DNA of 64,000 bases from Halolamina pelagica (lineage in GTDB: Archaea > Halobacteriota > Halobacteria > Halobacteriales > Haloferacaceae): contig NZ_FOXI01000004.1 of assembly GCF_900115675.1 (NCBI RefSeq), positions 1 through 64,000 of the forward strand, read 5' to 3'. The notes under the pieces are model-generated. The model saw only the letters and a program-made list of their open reading frames with translations, did no database searches and was not told where the DNA came from. The position numbers and the translations under genes were made by a program. Of this stretch, positions 54,023 to 62,262 are shown one piece after another. The stretch's first letter is position 1, and each line of letters opens with the position of its first letter.

Positions 54023-54313
54023 ATGAACGTGGATTCCCAAGAGATCACCGCGCTCGTGGGTCGGGAGGTCTACTCCAACAACGGGGTCTTCGTCGGCGAG
54101 GTCGAGGACGTCCGGCTCGACCTCGGCGCCGAGCAGGTCACGGGACTGGCGCTCGCGGATCTGAACACCGAACTGTTCCAGGGCAACATCGAACGCGGGA
54201 AGGGCGTGATGATCCCGTACCGCTGGGTCCGCGCGGTCGGCGACGTGATCCTGATCAACGACATCGTCGAGCGACTCAAGGGGCCCGAAGAGGCCGAAGA
54301 GCCGCTGGCGTAG
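54023..54313 (+). CDS. PRC-barrel domain protein
   Basis: 96 residues: MNVDSQEITALVGREVYSNNGVFVGEVEDVRLDLGAEQVTGLALADLNTELF ... KGVMIPYRWVRAVGDVILINDIVERL. The GREVYSNNGxFVGxVEDVxLD segment is the PRC-barrel beta core. Small PRC-barrel proteins act in haloarchaeal cell division (the CdpB group) and in RNA metabolism; which applies here cannot be told. ATG at 54023 with a TATA-like TATTATT about 25 bases upstream. Confidence 0.85.
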   Translation: MNVDSQEITALVGREVYSNNGVFVGEVEDVRLDLGAEQVTGLALADLNTELFQGNIERGKGVMIPYRWVRAVGDVILINDIVERLKGPEEAEEPLA

Positions 54314-54383
54314 TTCTCCTGTCGACTCGTCGACGCCGCGAGGTGGGTTCACCTTCGCGGCCGTTCGTCGCCGCGTAGTCGTT

Positions 54384-55835
54384 TCACGAGCCGTTTCCCG
54401 CCTCGCCTTCCACACCCATCGCCTCGAACAGCTTCCGGCGAACCGCCTCCTCGGCGAGGCTGAGCAGCGTATCACGGTTCTCCTCGCTCGTCTCGATGCC
54501 GCCGAAGACGCCGAGGGGAATCTCGACGCTCGCCTGCGTCGAGTGGCCCGCGGCCTCGCCGATGTCGCCGAAGGCGTCCTGCAGCACCTTCCCGATGTTG
54601 AGCCGGATGTCCTTCGAGCGCGCCGAGAGGTAGATGGTGTCCTCGGCGATGCCGAACACCGCGGTGGTGGTGATGCCTTCCAGGTTCAGCAGGTGGGAGG
54701 CCGCCTGCGTGAGCGCGTCGCGGTCGCGGATGAACCCCGCGTTGGAGACGAGGTGGCTGCCCTGCACGTCGCGGTTCTGGATCGCTTCGGCGAGCACGTC
54801 GAGCGTCTCCGGGGACATCGACGGCGACTCGACCTGCTCGAGCGTCTCGTGGTCGGCGAACGGGTAGAGGTAGGCGGCGGCGGTGAGGTCGGCGGGCGTG
54901 GTGTCCCGCTTGAAGTCGAGCGTCTCCGCCCGGATCCCGTAGAGGAGCGCGGTCGCCACCTCCTCGCTGGGGGAGATGTCGAACTCCTGCATGTACTTCG
55001 TCAGGATCGTCGACGTGGAGGAGACGTTCGGCCGCACGTCCACGAAGGAAGCGTCGACGTCCTCGTCGGGTTCGTAGTGGTCGATGAACACGTCGATGGG
55101 GACGTCGATGTCCAGTTCGCCGCTCTTCATGTGGTCGACCAGCGCCAGCGCGCCGTAGGAGGAGAGCGCGGGCGCCTCGTCGCGCTCGGTGAGTTCGATC
55201 CCGAGCAGGTTGACGAACGCGCGGTTCTCCTGGTGGCCGATGTCGCCGTCGTAGAGGATGTCGGCGTCGACGTCGTAGCTCTCGGCGATCGCCCGCAGCG
55301 CGACCGCGCTGGCGATCGAGTCCGGGTCCGGGCTGTGGTGGGTCAGGATCGCGAGGTCGCCGTCGGCGTTGCGCAGGATCTCCGCCAGCTGGCGCGCCTT
55401 GTACTCCATCTCGCCGGACTCCAGGGTCCGCAGCGCGGAGTCGGCGATGACCTCGGAGGGGTTGATCACCACGTCGGCGCCGAGTTCCCGGAGCTCGTCG
55501 CCGCTGACGGGGTCGGAGGCGCGAACGACGATGAACTGGTCCTCGTCCCGTTCCCGGATCGACTCGACGGCGGCCTTGTTCGCCTCCACGTCGGAGGCGA
55601 GGATCAACAGCACGTCCCGGTCGGCGACGGCGTCGACGACACCGGGGGTGGCGATGTCCTGCACGACCGCGTTGAGGTCCTGGTCCCGCAGTGCCTCGAC
55701 GCGGTCCTCGTCCTTGTCGAGGATGAGGACGTCCTTCCCCTCCGCGTCGAGCGACTCGGCGACGGCGTGGCCCACGCTCCCGCAGCCGAGAATGGCGTAC
55801 GACGACATCGAGGAGATGCTGACCCCGGTGCTCAT
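54384..55835 (-). CDS. TrkA-N / DHH phosphoesterase fusion protein
   Basis: 483 residues. Residues about 10-140 are an RCK/TrkA-N Rossmann domain (YAILGCGSVGHAVAESLDAEGKDVLILDKDEDRVEALRDQDLNAVVQDIATPGV). Residues about 160-330 are a DHH phosphoesterase (LAILTHHSPDPDSIASAVALRAIAE, LYDGDIGHQENRAFVNLL, DHMKSGELDIDVPIDVFIDHY, with the DHH motif read as HHSPDPDS and a DHY metal site). The last part has a DHHA1-like FGIAEDTIYLSARSKDIRLNIGKVLQDAFGDIGEAAGHSTQASVEIPLG. This predicts hydrolysis of a nucleotide or oligonucleotide, gated by NAD(H) or a dinucleotide. Substrate unknown. Confidence 0.85.
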   Translation of the reverse strand: MSTGVSISSMSSYAILGCGSVGHAVAESLDAEGKDVLILDKDEDRVEALRDQDLNAVVQDIATPGVVDAVADRDVLLILASDVEANKAAVESIRERDEDQFIVVRASDPVSGDELRELGADVVINPSEVIADSALRTLESGEMEYKARQLAEILRNADGDLAILTHHSPDPDSIASAVALRAIAESYDVDADILYDGDIGHQENRAFVNLLGIELTERDEAPALSSYGALALVDHMKSGELDIDVPIDVFIDHYEPDEDVDASFVDVRPNVSSTSTILTKYMQEFDISPSEEVATALLYGIRAETLDFKRDTTPADLTAAAYLYPFADHETLEQVESPSMSPETLDVLAEAIQNRDVQGSHLVSNAGFIRDRDALTQAASHLLNLEGITTTAVFGIAEDTIYLSARSKDIRLNIGKVLQDAFGDIGEAAGHSTQASVEIPLGVFGGIETSEENRDTLLSLAEEAVRRKLFEAMGVEGEAGNGS

Positions 55836-55900
55836 GAGTTATCGGATTTTCCGCGGGACGACACTTAAGGCCCACCGTTCGGTTCGGCGCGAAAAGGAAA

Positions 55901-55910
55901 CCCTCTTTAT
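55901..55910 (+). promoter_or_regulatory. TATA-like element of tRNA-Lys
   Basis: CCCTCTTTAT at 55901-55910 is 25-34 bases before the tRNA 5' end at 55935, as expected if transcription starts near the mature 5' end. Confidence 0.55.
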
Positions 55911-55934
55911 CGCGCCGCCGGGATGTGGTTGTGA

Positions 55935-56008
55935 GGGCCGGTAGCTCAGTTAGGGAGAGCGACGGACTCTTAATCCGTCGGTCGAGGGTTCAAATCCCTT
56001 CCGGCCCG
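55935..56008 (+). tRNA. tRNA-Lys (anticodon CTT)
   Basis: A 74-nt cloverleaf: acceptor GGGCCGG / CCGGCCC with discriminator G (56008), D-arm GCTCAGTTAGGGAGAGC, anticodon arm ACGGA-CTCTTAA-TCCGT with CTT at positions 34-36, and T-arm GAGGG-TTCAAAT-CCCTT. Reads AAG lysine codons. No intron is seen in the anticodon loop, and no encoded CCA (GC-T follows). A string of degraded copies of its 3' end lies downstream. Confidence 0.96.
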
Positions 56009-56049
56009 CTTCTCGTGTTTCGAACGAACGTGGGAAACCGAGAGCGTCG

Positions 56050-56064
56050 CGGAAGGATTTGAAC
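56050..56064 (-). repeat. Inverted partial copy of tRNA-Lys 3' end
   Basis: On the minus strand this reads GTTCAAATCCTTCCG, the tRNA T-loop to acceptor segment with one C deleted. It lies 42 bases past the tRNA and is the only inverted copy. Confidence 0.5.
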
Positions 56065-56107
56065 GACGGAACGAGCGACCAGCGGGAGCGACGTTCCGGT
56101 AGTTCAC

Positions 56108-56123
56108 AATCCCTTCCGGCCCG
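56108..56123 (+). repeat. 16-nt direct repeat of tRNA-Lys 3' end
   Basis: AATCCCTTCCGGCCCG matches the last 16 bases of tRNA-Lys exactly (55993-56008), 115 bases downstream. Such a duplication is what integration of a tRNA-targeting element leaves behind. No integrase gene lies nearby. Confidence 0.6.
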
Positions 56124-56193
56124 TTTTCCGGCGAACGAAGTGAGCAGTGGAAACGCCGCGGAGGGATTTCTCCCAGCGAGCACGCGCGACCGT

Positions 56194-56215
56194 GGTTCAA
56201 ACCCCTTCCGCCCCG
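56194..56215 (+). repeat. Second degraded copy of tRNA-Lys 3' end
   Basis: GGTTCAAACCCCTTCCGCCCCG matches the final 22 bases of tRNA-Lys at 20 positions. With the other copies it forms an attachment-scar region of about 200 bases. The 291-bp spacer 56009-56299 contains no gene I can support. Confidence 0.6.
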
Positions 56216-56299
56216 GTCCGGGCACGAACCACCCTCCGTTCCCAGTCGGTGATATGTTGCACAACGTTAATGTCCTGTCTGAGCGACTGTTCAGGCGTT

Positions 56300-56686
56300 A
56301 TGAGCACCGACGACGTGTTCGAACGACTCGACCGGGGACTCGACCGTGTTCGCGAGGAAATCAACGAGGGCATCGACGCCTCACAGGAGACCAGCGAGGA
56401 ACTCCGTACGACCGTCGAGGAGTCGCTGGACGACCTCGACGACCGACTGGAGACGCTGCGGGACCAGACCAAGAAGCAACTCGACGCCGCCGTCGACGAC
56501 TCGCAGGAGACGAGCGAGGAGGTCCGCCGGGAGGCGAACGACGCCATCGACGACCTCGAAGACGGGGTCGCGACGCTCCGGGAGCGGGTCGAACGGATGG
56601 GGGAGGAGGCCCGCCAGGACAGCGTCGAGGCGATAGATAACCTGCAGGCCGAACTCGACGACCTCCGGGACCGAGTGGACAAGTGA
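56300..56686 (+). CDS. Coiled-coil protein with a duplicated 40-residue unit
   Basis: 128 residues, almost wholly charged and helical, with continuous heptads (VFERLDRGLDRVREEINEGIDASQETSEELRTTVEESLDDLDDRLETLRDQTKKQL). The string SQETSEE occurs at 28-34 and again at 68-74, showing an internal repeat of about 40 residues. No signal or membrane segment. It may be a structural or apolipoprotein-like scaffold; no function can be named. ATG at 56300, just downstream of the tRNA-Lys scar region. Confidence 0.72.
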   Translation: MSTDDVFERLDRGLDRVREEINEGIDASQETSEELRTTVEESLDDLDDRLETLRDQTKKQLDAAVDDSQETSEEVRREANDAIDDLEDGVATLRERVERMGEEARQDSVEAIDNLQAELDDLRDRVDK

Positions 56687-56759
56687 TGGCCGTCGCCGGG
56701 AGCGATGGTGACGCCCCGGGAACGCGTCCTTTTTGGCCGCGTAGCGGGAACCGCCGGTA

Positions 56760-57335
56760 ATGGCGAAAGTGAGCGTCGGCCTTCGCGGCTGGCGGTTCGA
56801 CGAGGACGAGGTGTTCACCGAGGACGGGGAGTGGGCGCCGCTGGACGAGATGCCCGACGACGCCCGGAACCGGCTGTTGCGGCTGGGCCTGCTGATGGAC
56901 CAGCCCTGCGACGCCTGCTACCTCGAGTACGGTGAGGAGGAGAAGCGACGCGCCAACCCCGCGGCCATCGTCTACGGCGAACCCGGCGACGAGGTGTTGC
57001 TCTGTGACGACCACGAGGCCGACTTCCTCTACTGGTTCCGCGAGGAGGGCGGCAGCGAGCTCGCCGGCGAGGAACGGTTCCGCGACGAGTTCCACGAGTG
57101 GTTCGTCGCCGGCAACCGCGCGCCGGAGGGGTACGGCCCCGACGAGCACGTCGAGGAGGCGCCGGGCGACATGCCGAACCTCCCGACGCCCGAGGAGGCC
57201 CAGCGCCGCCTCGAGCAGGCCGTCGACTTCGAGGAGAAGCGCTACGACCTCCGCGCGGCCGAGGGCGACGACGAGGAGGGGGACGACCTCGACGTGGCCG
57301 ATCTCGATCTCGACACAGAGTACCCCAGCGGATGA
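56760..57335 (+). CDS. Hypothetical protein with a C-x-x-C / C-D-x-H cluster
   Basis: 191 residues. [58 protein letters not shown] ... [26 protein letters not shown] plus CDDH suggests a small zinc-binding knuckle. A long acidic C-terminus follows. Conserved-looking in haloarchaea but without a named domain. ATG at 56760; its stop overlaps the start of the TrmJ-like gene by ATGA, so they are co-translated and it may act in RNA modification. Confidence 0.72.
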   Translation: MAKVSVGLRGWRFDEDEVFTEDGEWAPLDEMPDDARNRLLRLGLLMDQPCDACYLEYGEEEKRRANPAAIVYGEPGDEVLLCDDHEADFLYWFREEGGSELAGEERFRDEFHEWFVAGNRAPEGYGPDEHVEEAPGDMPNLPTPEEAQRRLEQAVDFEEKRYDLRAAEGDDEEGDDLDVADLDLDTEYPSG

Positions 57336-58222
57336 GCGAGGACCGACCCGCCGACGCCGGTGCGACGGCGGCGAGCGACGCCGACGGGGCCGCCAACACT
57401 GACGGCACCGTCGACGCCGACGACGCCGCTTCCGACAGCACCGTCGACGACGCCACCCCCGATATCTCGGTCTGCATCGTCGACCCCCAGACCCCGGGCA
57501 ACGTCGGCACCATCGCCCGAGCGATGAAGAACTTCGGCGTCGAGGACCTGCTGTTGATCGACCCGCCGGAGATCGAACCCGACGGCGAGGCCTACGGGTT
57601 CGCGGGTCACGCCCGCGAGGACGTGCTCCCCGGCGCCGAGGAGATCTCCTTCGACGAGCTCCGTGCGAACTACCACACCGTCGGCTTCACCGCGATCACG
57701 GGCGAGGACAGCCGCAAGCACGTCCGGTTCCCCTACAGCACGCCCGCGGACCTCGTCGAGGAGCTCCGGGGCGTCGACGCGCCCGTCGCGCTCGTGTTCG
57801 GACGCGAAGACAAGGGGCTCTCGAACGAGGAGCTGAGCCGGCTGGATCAGGTCGCCTCGATCCCCGCCGATCCCGACTACCCCGTGATGAACCTCGGGCA
57901 GGCGGCGACCGTGACGCTGTACGAACTCCGGACGCTCACGGTCGAGGACACCCAACTGCCCGACACCGAGCCCCACCGCGCCGACCCCGAGACGGTCGAG
58001 CGGTTCCACGACTACTGGGACGAGTTCCTGACCGCGATGGGGCACCGCGAGCACAAACACGAGAAGACCGAGCGGATGTTCCGCCGGCTCGTCGGCCGGG
58101 CTGACCCGACCGACCGCGAGGTCACGACGCTGCTCGGCGTGCTCCGGCGCGCGACCGATCAACTCGAGGAGCGGAAGGAACTCCTCGACGAACTGGGCGA
58201 GGAAGACGAACTGCGGCGCTGA
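57332..58222 (+). CDS. trmJ: TrmJ-like SpoU (SPOUT) RNA 2'-O-methyltransferase
   Basis: 296 residues. An acidic N-terminal extension (about 1-44) precedes the SPOUT domain: [81 protein letters not shown]. These are the three SpoU motifs with the trefoil-knot NLGQA end. The C-terminal helices ([26 protein letters not shown]) match TrmJ, which methylates tRNA position 32. Overlaps the preceding hypothetical gene by 4 bases. Convergent with the EamA gene. Confidence 0.9.
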   Translation: MSEDRPADAGATAASDADGAANTDGTVDADDAASDSTVDDATPDISVCIVDPQTPGNVGTIARAMKNFGVEDLLLIDPPEIEPDGEAYGFAGHAREDVLPGAEEISFDELRANYHTVGFTAITGEDSRKHVRFPYSTPADLVEELRGVDAPVALVFGREDKGLSNEELSRLDQVASIPADPDYPVMNLGQAATVTLYELRTLTVEDTQLPDTEPHRADPETVERFHDYWDEFLTAMGHREHKHEKTERMFRRLVGRADPTDREVTTLLGVLRRATDQLEERKELLDELGEEDELRR

Positions 58223-58235
58223 CTCTCGATCCCGC

Positions 58236-59213
58236 TCAGTCCGCGTAGTGGACCTCGACGCTTCCGTTCTCCGAGAGATCGCTGTGGACGACTTCTGCCG
58301 TGTCGCCGAGCCCCAACGCCGCCAGCGGGTCGTCGACGGTCGCTAACGCGAACCCGCAGGCCACGAGCAGGAAGCCGGCCGCGGTCGTGGCCGTCGGCGC
58401 GCGGCCGAGGACGGCCCACGCCGCCATCGCCGCCGTGACCGGTTCGAGGTAGGCCACGAGGTTCACCCGGACCGGCCCGACCCGGGAGAGCAGTTCGAAG
58501 TAGAGCAGGTAGCCCACCACGGCGGCGCCGAACACGAGGTAGAGGAACGGGAGGGCGGACGAACCGCTCGCGACGCCGGCGGGGAACGACTCCCCACGGA
58601 CTACGGCGGCGCCGACGAGCAGTATCGACCCGAGCAGCATCGCCCAGCCCTGCATCGCCGCCGGCGGCAGCCCCGAGTCCAGCGCGCGCAGGCCGACCGA
58701 GCCGCTCGCGAACAGCGCGACCCCGACGAACACCAGCGCGACGCCCGACAACGGCACGTCGCCGCCGCCCGGATCCGCGATGACGACGACGCCGGCGAGC
58801 CCGAACAGCAGGCCGAGCCCGTCGACCACGTCGGGCGACTCGTCGGCCAGCAAAACGCCGGCAGCGACGGTCGTCAACACCGGCGAGAGGCTGACGATCA
58901 CCGAGGAGATCGACCCCGAGATCGAGGCCGTGCCGAGGTACAGCAACCCGTGGTAGCCGGCGACGACGAAGGTGCCGACGACGCCGATCGCGAGCCACTC
59001 GGCGCGGTCCCGTGGTCGGAACCGCCCGGTCGCCGCGGCGACCGCCGAGATGACCGCGCCGGCCAGCAGGTAGCGCAGGCCGGCGAACCACAGCGGCGGC
59101 ACCGACCCCAGCCCCATCTCGATGGCGACGAACGAGCCGCCCCAGATCCACGCGAGGGAAACGAACAACACTGCGGCCAGAAGTTGGCCGCGACTCCAGC
59201 GAATCGTACTCAT
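58236..59213 (-). CDS. DMT-superfamily (EamA) transporter
   Basis: 325 residues, ten membrane helices in two EamA halves. LFVSLAWIWGGSFVAIEMGLGSVPPLWFAGLRYLLAGAVI begins the first. FLYLVFGAAVVGYLLYFELLSRVGPVRVNLVAYLEPVTAAMAAWAVLGRAP ends the second. A 30-residue cytoplasmic tail follows. Divergent from an Lrp/AsnC regulator, which suggests export of an amino acid or analogue under that regulator. A TTCGT/ACGAA inverted repeat lies at its 5' end. Confidence 0.88.
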   Translation of the reverse strand: MSTIRWSRGQLLAAVLFVSLAWIWGGSFVAIEMGLGSVPPLWFAGLRYLLAGAVISAVAAATGRFRPRDRAEWLAIGVVGTFVVAGYHGLLYLGTASISGSISSVIVSLSPVLTTVAAGVLLADESPDVVDGLGLLFGLAGVVVIADPGGGDVPLSGVALVFVGVALFASGSVGLRALDSGLPPAAMQGWAMLLGSILLVGAAVVRGESFPAGVASGSSALPFLYLVFGAAVVGYLLYFELLSRVGPVRVNLVAYLEPVTAAMAAWAVLGRAPTATTAAGFLLVACGFALATVDDPLAALGLGDTAEVVHSDLSENGSVEVHYAD

Positions 59214-59230
59214 TTCGTATTCAGAACGAA
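59214..59230. promoter_or_regulatory. Inverted repeat at the EamA/Lrp divergent promoter
   Basis: TTCGT (59214-59218) and ACGAA (59226-59230) flank seven bases, directly upstream of the EamA start. It lies in the 149-bp divergent spacer and is a candidate site for the adjacent Lrp protein. The spacer otherwise holds AT-rich promoter-like sequence. Confidence 0.45.
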
Positions 59231-59362
59231 TTGAGGGGCGTACTTATGCTTGTCTTCCCCGGTACGTCGATAGTTCGGAAGCAGTTCGGAAAACAAGGTC
59301 TCAGTTAGGCGAATCACTCAGTTTACCGCAATCCCTTTGGTCCGAGGTCCCGAACGACCGGT

Positions 59363-59848
59363 ATGGACGAGCGCGACGTGCGCCTGCTGAAGGCGATCTC
59401 GGATCTCGGCACCGGGAGCCCCGAGCGACTGCACGAGGAGACCGACATCCCGGTCTCGACGATCCACTACCGGTTGAACAACCTCCGGGAGGACGGCGTG
59501 ATCGAGAACGACCTCTACGACCTCGACCTCGACGAACTGGGGCTCGGCGTGACCGTGGTGATCGAGGTGCTCGCGGACTACAGCGGCTCCCACGAACAGC
59601 TCAGCGAGCGCCTGCTCGCCGTCGAGGGCGTGACGGAGGCGTACTTCACGATGGGCGAGACGGACTTCGTCGTCGTCGCCCGACTGCCCGACAGCGACGA
59701 CGTGGAGCGGCTCATCCGGGCGTTCGAGGACATCGAGGAGGTCGACCGCACCGACTCGACGTTCGTGATCAAGTCGCTGCGGGACGGCCAACGACCGCTC
59801 GAGAGCTACTCGCTGGATTCGCTGGTCGGGATGCTCGCGGACGAGTAG
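59363..59848 (+). CDS. Lrp/AsnC-family transcription regulator
   Basis: 161 residues. N-terminal winged helix MDERDVRLLKAISDLGTGSPERLHEETDIPVSTIHYRLNNLREDGVIENDLYDLD, then the ligand-binding RAM domain LGVTVVIEVLADYSGSHEQLSERLLAVEGVTEAYFTMGETDFVVVARLPDSDDVERLIRAFEDIEEVDRTDSTFVIKSL. Such regulators respond to amino acids. Its divergence from an EamA exporter suggests that gene as a target, and autoregulation is common in the family. Confidence 0.92.
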   Translation: MDERDVRLLKAISDLGTGSPERLHEETDIPVSTIHYRLNNLREDGVIENDLYDLDLDELGLGVTVVIEVLADYSGSHEQLSERLLAVEGVTEAYFTMGETDFVVVARLPDSDDVERLIRAFEDIEEVDRTDSTFVIKSLRDGQRPLESYSLDSLVGMLADE

Positions 59849-59872
59849 AAAACCGAGCCTGCGCGGGCCGAA

Positions 59873-61747
59873 TCAGGCCCGCTTCTGGATCTCCTCGCGC
59901 AGCACCTCGCTCACGAGGTCGCCGCCGGCCTGCCCCCGCAGCGCGCCCATGCACTCGCCCATGAGCCCGGAGAAGGCGCCCATCCCCTCCTCCTCGACCT
60001 GCTCGGCGTTCCGCTCGACGACCTCCTGTACCGCTTCGCGCACCTCGTCCTCGCCCACGCCGCCGACGCCCGCCTCCTCCATCGCGTCCTCGGGCGTGAG
60101 GTCGGGGTCCTCGGCGAGCGCCGTCAGCACGGGGTTGACGCCCTCCTTCGGGAGGTCGCCGTCCTCGACGAGCAGCAGCGTGTTCAGGAGCGCGTCCTCC
60201 CGGATCGACGCCACGTCGACGCCCTCGCGGCTGAGTTCCGTCAGCGTCGACTCCAGCGTCGAGGCGGCGAACGTGGGGTCGACGCCCGCCTCGACGGCCT
60301 CCTCGAACAGCACCATCCGGCGCCCGAAGGCGACCTGCTCGGCGAGCCCCTCGTCCAGCCCGAGTTCGTCGGCGTAGCGCTCGACGCGCTCCGTGAGGAG
60401 TTCGGGCGTCTCGACCTCGCTGGGGTCCGGTTCCACGGGCGGCACGTCGGTCTCGGGGTACATCCGCGCCGCGCCGGGCAGCGGCCGGAGGTAGCGCGTC
60501 GTCCCGTCGTCGTTGGCGCCGCGGGTCTCCTCGGGCACGCCCTCGATCGCGCTCCGGGCGCGGTCGGCGGCGGCTTCGATGGCCTGGTCGGCCACGTCGG
60601 CGCCCGCGGCGACGATGGCGACCGCGTCGTCCTCGCCGGCGTCGACGGCCTCGCGGAGCGATTCGACTTCGTCTTCGGTCACGCCGTAGGCCGGCAGTTC
60701 GTCGGTGTGGAAGATGCCGCCCGCGCCGGCGCGCTTGGCGTGGTCGGAGAGCTCGGTGCCGAGCCGACGGTCGGGCTGGATCTCCCGGCCGACGAGGCCG
60801 TCGAAGCCGTAGAGCGGGACGGCGGTGACTTTGCCGCCCGAATCGAGCGCGCCGCGGATCACGCCGGAGTCGGTGTCGGCGAACGCCTCGCTCACGTCGC
60901 TGACCTCGCCGACGGCGGCGCCGCGGGCGTCGAGTTCGTCGCGGATCTCGAGCAGTTCGACCTGCCGGTCGACCTCGTTGGCGACGATGTCGCGGATGTC
61001 GCCCAGCGCCTGCACGCCCTTGATCTCGACCCGGGCGCCCTCGGCGATCGAGACGTTCACGTCCTGCCGGATCGTGCCCAGTCCGCGCTTGACCGACCCC
61101 GTCGATCTGAGGAGCATCCCGATGTGCTCGGCGGCCTCGTAGGCCTGCTCGGGCGTACTGATGTCCGGGGCGGTGCCGATCTCGACCAGCGGGATCCCGA
61201 GCCGGTCCAGCGAGTAGCGCACCCCCTCCTCGGTCTCCTCGACGCGCTGGGCCGACTCCTCCTCGAGCATCACGTCGACGATGCCGACCGAGCCCTCGCT
61301 GGTCTCGATCTCGCCGTTCTGAGCCAGCAGCATCGAGCGCTGGAAGCCGGAGGTGTTCGAGCCGTCGATGACCAGCTTCCGCATCACGTGGGCCTGATCG
61401 ACCACGTCGGCGTCGAGCAGGTCGGCGATGCTCATCGCGACCTCGAGGGCTTCCTCGTCGATGCGGGCGGGGGGCTCGTCGTCCTCCTCGACCAGGCAGG
61501 TGGTGTCGTAGGCGAGGTACTCGAACGTGCGGTCGACGCGGCTCTCCTCCATCGCCGCCTCGTCGAGTTCGCCGAGTTCGCTCCGGGTCGGGTGGAGCTC
61601 CCGGGTGATCGTGTGGGTCGCCTCCTCCGGCTCGCGGAGTTCGGTGGGCGACTCGCAGAACAGCTTCGTCTCGGTGTCCAGCTGTTGGTGGATCTCGAGG
61701 CCGGCCACGAGGCCGAGTTCCTCGTAGTCGCGGGCGTCGTCGCTCAT
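59873..61747 (-). CDS. gatE: Glutamyl-tRNA(Gln) amidotransferase subunit E
   Basis: 624 residues. With GatD it converts Glu-tRNA(Gln) to Gln-tRNA(Gln), the archaeal-specific route. The cradle domain begins YEELGLVAGLEIHQQLDTETKLFCESPTELREPEEATHTITRELHPTRSELGELDEAAMEE. An AspRS-like insertion (about 290-420: VTAVPLYGFDGLVGREIQPDRRLGTELSDHAKRAG) distinguishes GatE from GatB. The tail domain (AFSGLMGECMGALRGQAGGDLVSEVLREEIQKR) contacts tRNA. A T-rich TTTTTA element lies about 28 bases upstream of ATG 61747. Confidence 0.95.
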   Translation of the reverse strand: MSDDARDYEELGLVAGLEIHQQLDTETKLFCESPTELREPEEATHTITRELHPTRSELGELDEAAMEESRVDRTFEYLAYDTTCLVEEDDEPPARIDEEALEVAMSIADLLDADVVDQAHVMRKLVIDGSNTSGFQRSMLLAQNGEIETSEGSVGIVDVMLEEESAQRVEETEEGVRYSLDRLGIPLVEIGTAPDISTPEQAYEAAEHIGMLLRSTGSVKRGLGTIRQDVNVSIAEGARVEIKGVQALGDIRDIVANEVDRQVELLEIRDELDARGAAVGEVSDVSEAFADTDSGVIRGALDSGGKVTAVPLYGFDGLVGREIQPDRRLGTELSDHAKRAGAGGIFHTDELPAYGVTEDEVESLREAVDAGEDDAVAIVAAGADVADQAIEAAADRARSAIEGVPEETRGANDDGTTRYLRPLPGAARMYPETDVPPVEPDPSEVETPELLTERVERYADELGLDEGLAEQVAFGRRMVLFEEAVEAGVDPTFAASTLESTLTELSREGVDVASIREDALLNTLLLVEDGDLPKEGVNPVLTALAEDPDLTPEDAMEEAGVGGVGEDEVREAVQEVVERNAEQVEEEGMGAFSGLMGECMGALRGQAGGDLVSEVLREEIQKRA

Positions 61748-61802
61748 ACGTGGTTTGGGGGCCGGCGGGGGTAAAAAGGGTGTCAGTTGGGCGTGGGCCG
61801 GG

Positions 61803-62189
61803 CTACTCGGCGCGGAATCGGCGGGCACCGAAGCCGACGAGGACGAGGCCGAGCAGCGTGATGGGCGCAGCGGGGATGCCGGTTATCCAGCAGCCGTCCC
61901 CGTGAGCCGTGAGGGCTCTGTACGTCTCGTTCTCGTAGCTGACTGTGTAGGGGAGATCGAGGTCGTCGTCGACGGTGAGGTGGCCGTCGGTTTCGAGCGC
62001 TCGCAGGAACGCATCTTGCTGGCGCTCGGAGAGGGAGTCGAACGCGACAGGTTCGTACTCGGTGTCAGCAGGCTCGACCGACACCATCTCCGTCGAGCTA
62101 CAGACGTACGCATCCCAGAGGAAGTAGCCGCCGACGGTAGCGAGGACGACGCCGACGGCGACGAGCAGCAGGGACCAGTGCGTTTTCAC
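61803..62189 (-). CDS. Two-helix membrane protein of unknown function
   Basis: 128 residues from GTG at 62189. An N-terminal hydrophobic helix (LLLVAVGVVLATVGGYFLW) and a C-terminal one (ITLLGLVLVGFGARRF) flank an exposed domain of about 75 residues containing YEPVAFDSLSERQQDAFLRALETDGHLTVDDDLDLPYTVSYENETYRALTAHGDGCWI. The layout SLSERQQDAFLxAL ... VxYEN resembles small haloarchaeal surface proteins. No role known. Confidence 0.68.
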   Translation of the reverse strand: MKTHWSLLLVAVGVVLATVGGYFLWDAYVCSSTEMVSVEPADTEYEPVAFDSLSERQQDAFLRALETDGHLTVDDDLDLPYTVSYENETYRALTAHGDGCWITGIPAAPITLLGLVLVGFGARRFRAE

Positions 62190-62262
62190 ACTGTCCGCGG
62201 ACTCTCGGTCGCCCTAAGTGCTTTCTGTCCGAAAGAGCGCCGGCGAAGCGAGTTTCGGTACC

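Noticed and set aside
55950-56264. Minus-strand frame overlapping tRNA-Lys with GRKGFEPS-like peptides
   Set aside because: The AGRDLNPRPTD-type peptide is a well-known artefact of translating tRNA 3' ends backwards; here repeated because the tRNA end is repeated.
55935-56299. Complete integrated element at tRNA-Lys
   Set aside because: Only about 200 bases separate the outer repeats and no integrase or replication gene is present; only scars remain.
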